NCBI GenBank assembly: GCA_002163115.1
Contig: MAAI01000034.1
Location: 457 to 38,199, forward strand
Source: Methylophaga sp. 41_12_T18
Lineage (GTDB): Bacteria > Pseudomonadota > Gammaproteobacteria > Nitrosococcales > Methylophagaceae
Reading direction: 5' to 3'
Length of the DNA stretch: 37,743 nt
The notes below the pieces were generated by a model, which searched no databases, was not told where the DNA came from, and saw only the letters and a list, made by a program, of their open reading frames with translations. Of this stretch, positions 37,653-37,743 are shown piece after piece (position 1 is the first letter of the stretch; every line of letters starts with the position of its first letter). Both the position numbers and the translations under genes were made by a program.

Positions 37653-37688
37653 AAAAAAATACCCGAACCTCATTGAGGTTCGGGTATT
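37653..37688 (-). terminator. Rho-independent terminator of the rRNA operon
   Basis: AATACCCGAACCTC (37658-37671) pairs perfectly over 14 bases with GAGGTTCGGGTATT (37675-37688) around an ATT loop. On the minus strand a run of T residues follows, and it lies just beyond the 5S rRNA 3' end. Confidence 0.92.
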
Positions 37689-37698
37689 TAGTATAAAA

Positions 37699-37743
37699 GC
37701 CTGGCAGTGACCTACTCTCACATGGGAACTCCCACACTACCAT
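37699..37743 (-). rRNA. rrf: 5S rRNA, 3' end only
   Basis: On the minus strand the last 45 bases read as the conserved 3' part of gammaproteobacterial 5S rRNA: ATGGTAGTGTGGGAGTTCCC, then ATGTGAGAGTAGG and CACTGCCAGGC. The rest of the gene and presumably the 23S and 16S genes lie beyond the right edge. The exact mature 3' end may differ by a base or two. Confidence 0.93.

Larger units (their letters stand above)
37355..37698. other. Convergent intergenic region between sbcB and the rRNA operon
   Basis: About 340 bases without a credible gene. It contains the sbcB terminator (37458-37493) and the rRNA-operon terminator (37653-37688), which face each other. I see nothing else in it. Confidence 0.6.

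Overview
The window looks like chromosome from a mesophilic, probably marine, gammaproteobacterium of moderate to low G+C. The evidence is gene content: parE-parC, a proteobacterial cydABX-ybgE operon, a TonB2-type iron-uptake energiser, an ovothiol pathway and an E. coli-like sbcB. The order or genus cannot be fixed from sequence alone; the fused NuoE-NuoF formate dehydrogenase subunit and an ovothiol operon would suit a methylotroph-like or sulfur-oxidiser-like lineage. The right edge stops inside a 5S rRNA gene and the left edge carries a foreign-looking 285-base tail, so this may be an entire draft contig rather than a slice of a longer sequence.

Left region (1-12.4 kb), formate and energy sensing. 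A minus-strand NAD-linked formate dehydrogenase beta subunit runs off the left edge and, near base 285, changes abruptly into a histidine-kinase ATPase domain. Next comes a plus-strand pair encoding a soluble Aer-like PAS protein and a chemoreceptor with a C-terminal zinc-binding CZB domain. A long minus-strand block follows (read right to left): DUF3305, DUF3306, a multi-cluster ferredoxin and a TorD-like chaperone, then fdhX, fdhA, fdhB, a small lipoprotein and fdhC. Together they make, mature and anchor a Tat-exported formate dehydrogenase that feeds electrons to quinone through cytochrome b.

Middle (12.5-22.5 kb). A roughly 420-base nest of inverted repeats without a convincing gene separates the formate block from an unknown lipoprotein gene and topoisomerase IV (parC, parE). 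Divergent from parE is a compact cytochrome bd operon, cydP-cydA-cydB-cydX-ybgE, three of whose genes encode proteins under 100 residues. It ends at a bidirectional terminator shared with a small winged-helix gene. A PAS-GGDEF diguanylate cyclase follows.

Right (22.6-37.7 kb). On the minus strand, read right to left, a TonB2-type cluster (DUF3450 protein, TtpC-like, ExbB, ExbD, TonB, TPR protein) overlaps a class II aldolase gene and is followed by ovoA-ovoB (ovothiol biosynthesis) and a rhomboid protease. A candidate Fur box lies upstream of the cluster. Further right are a LuxR-type response regulator and its overlapping histidine kinase gene, then divergent hemL-sbcB, and finally the 3' end of an rRNA operon facing sbcB, with a terminator for each.

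Most genes belong to known families. The points most worth following are the left-end chimera, the split energy-taxis receptor between two formate dehydrogenases, the palindromic element at 12.5-12.9 kb, and the join of iron-uptake, aldolase and ovothiol genes into one co-directional run.
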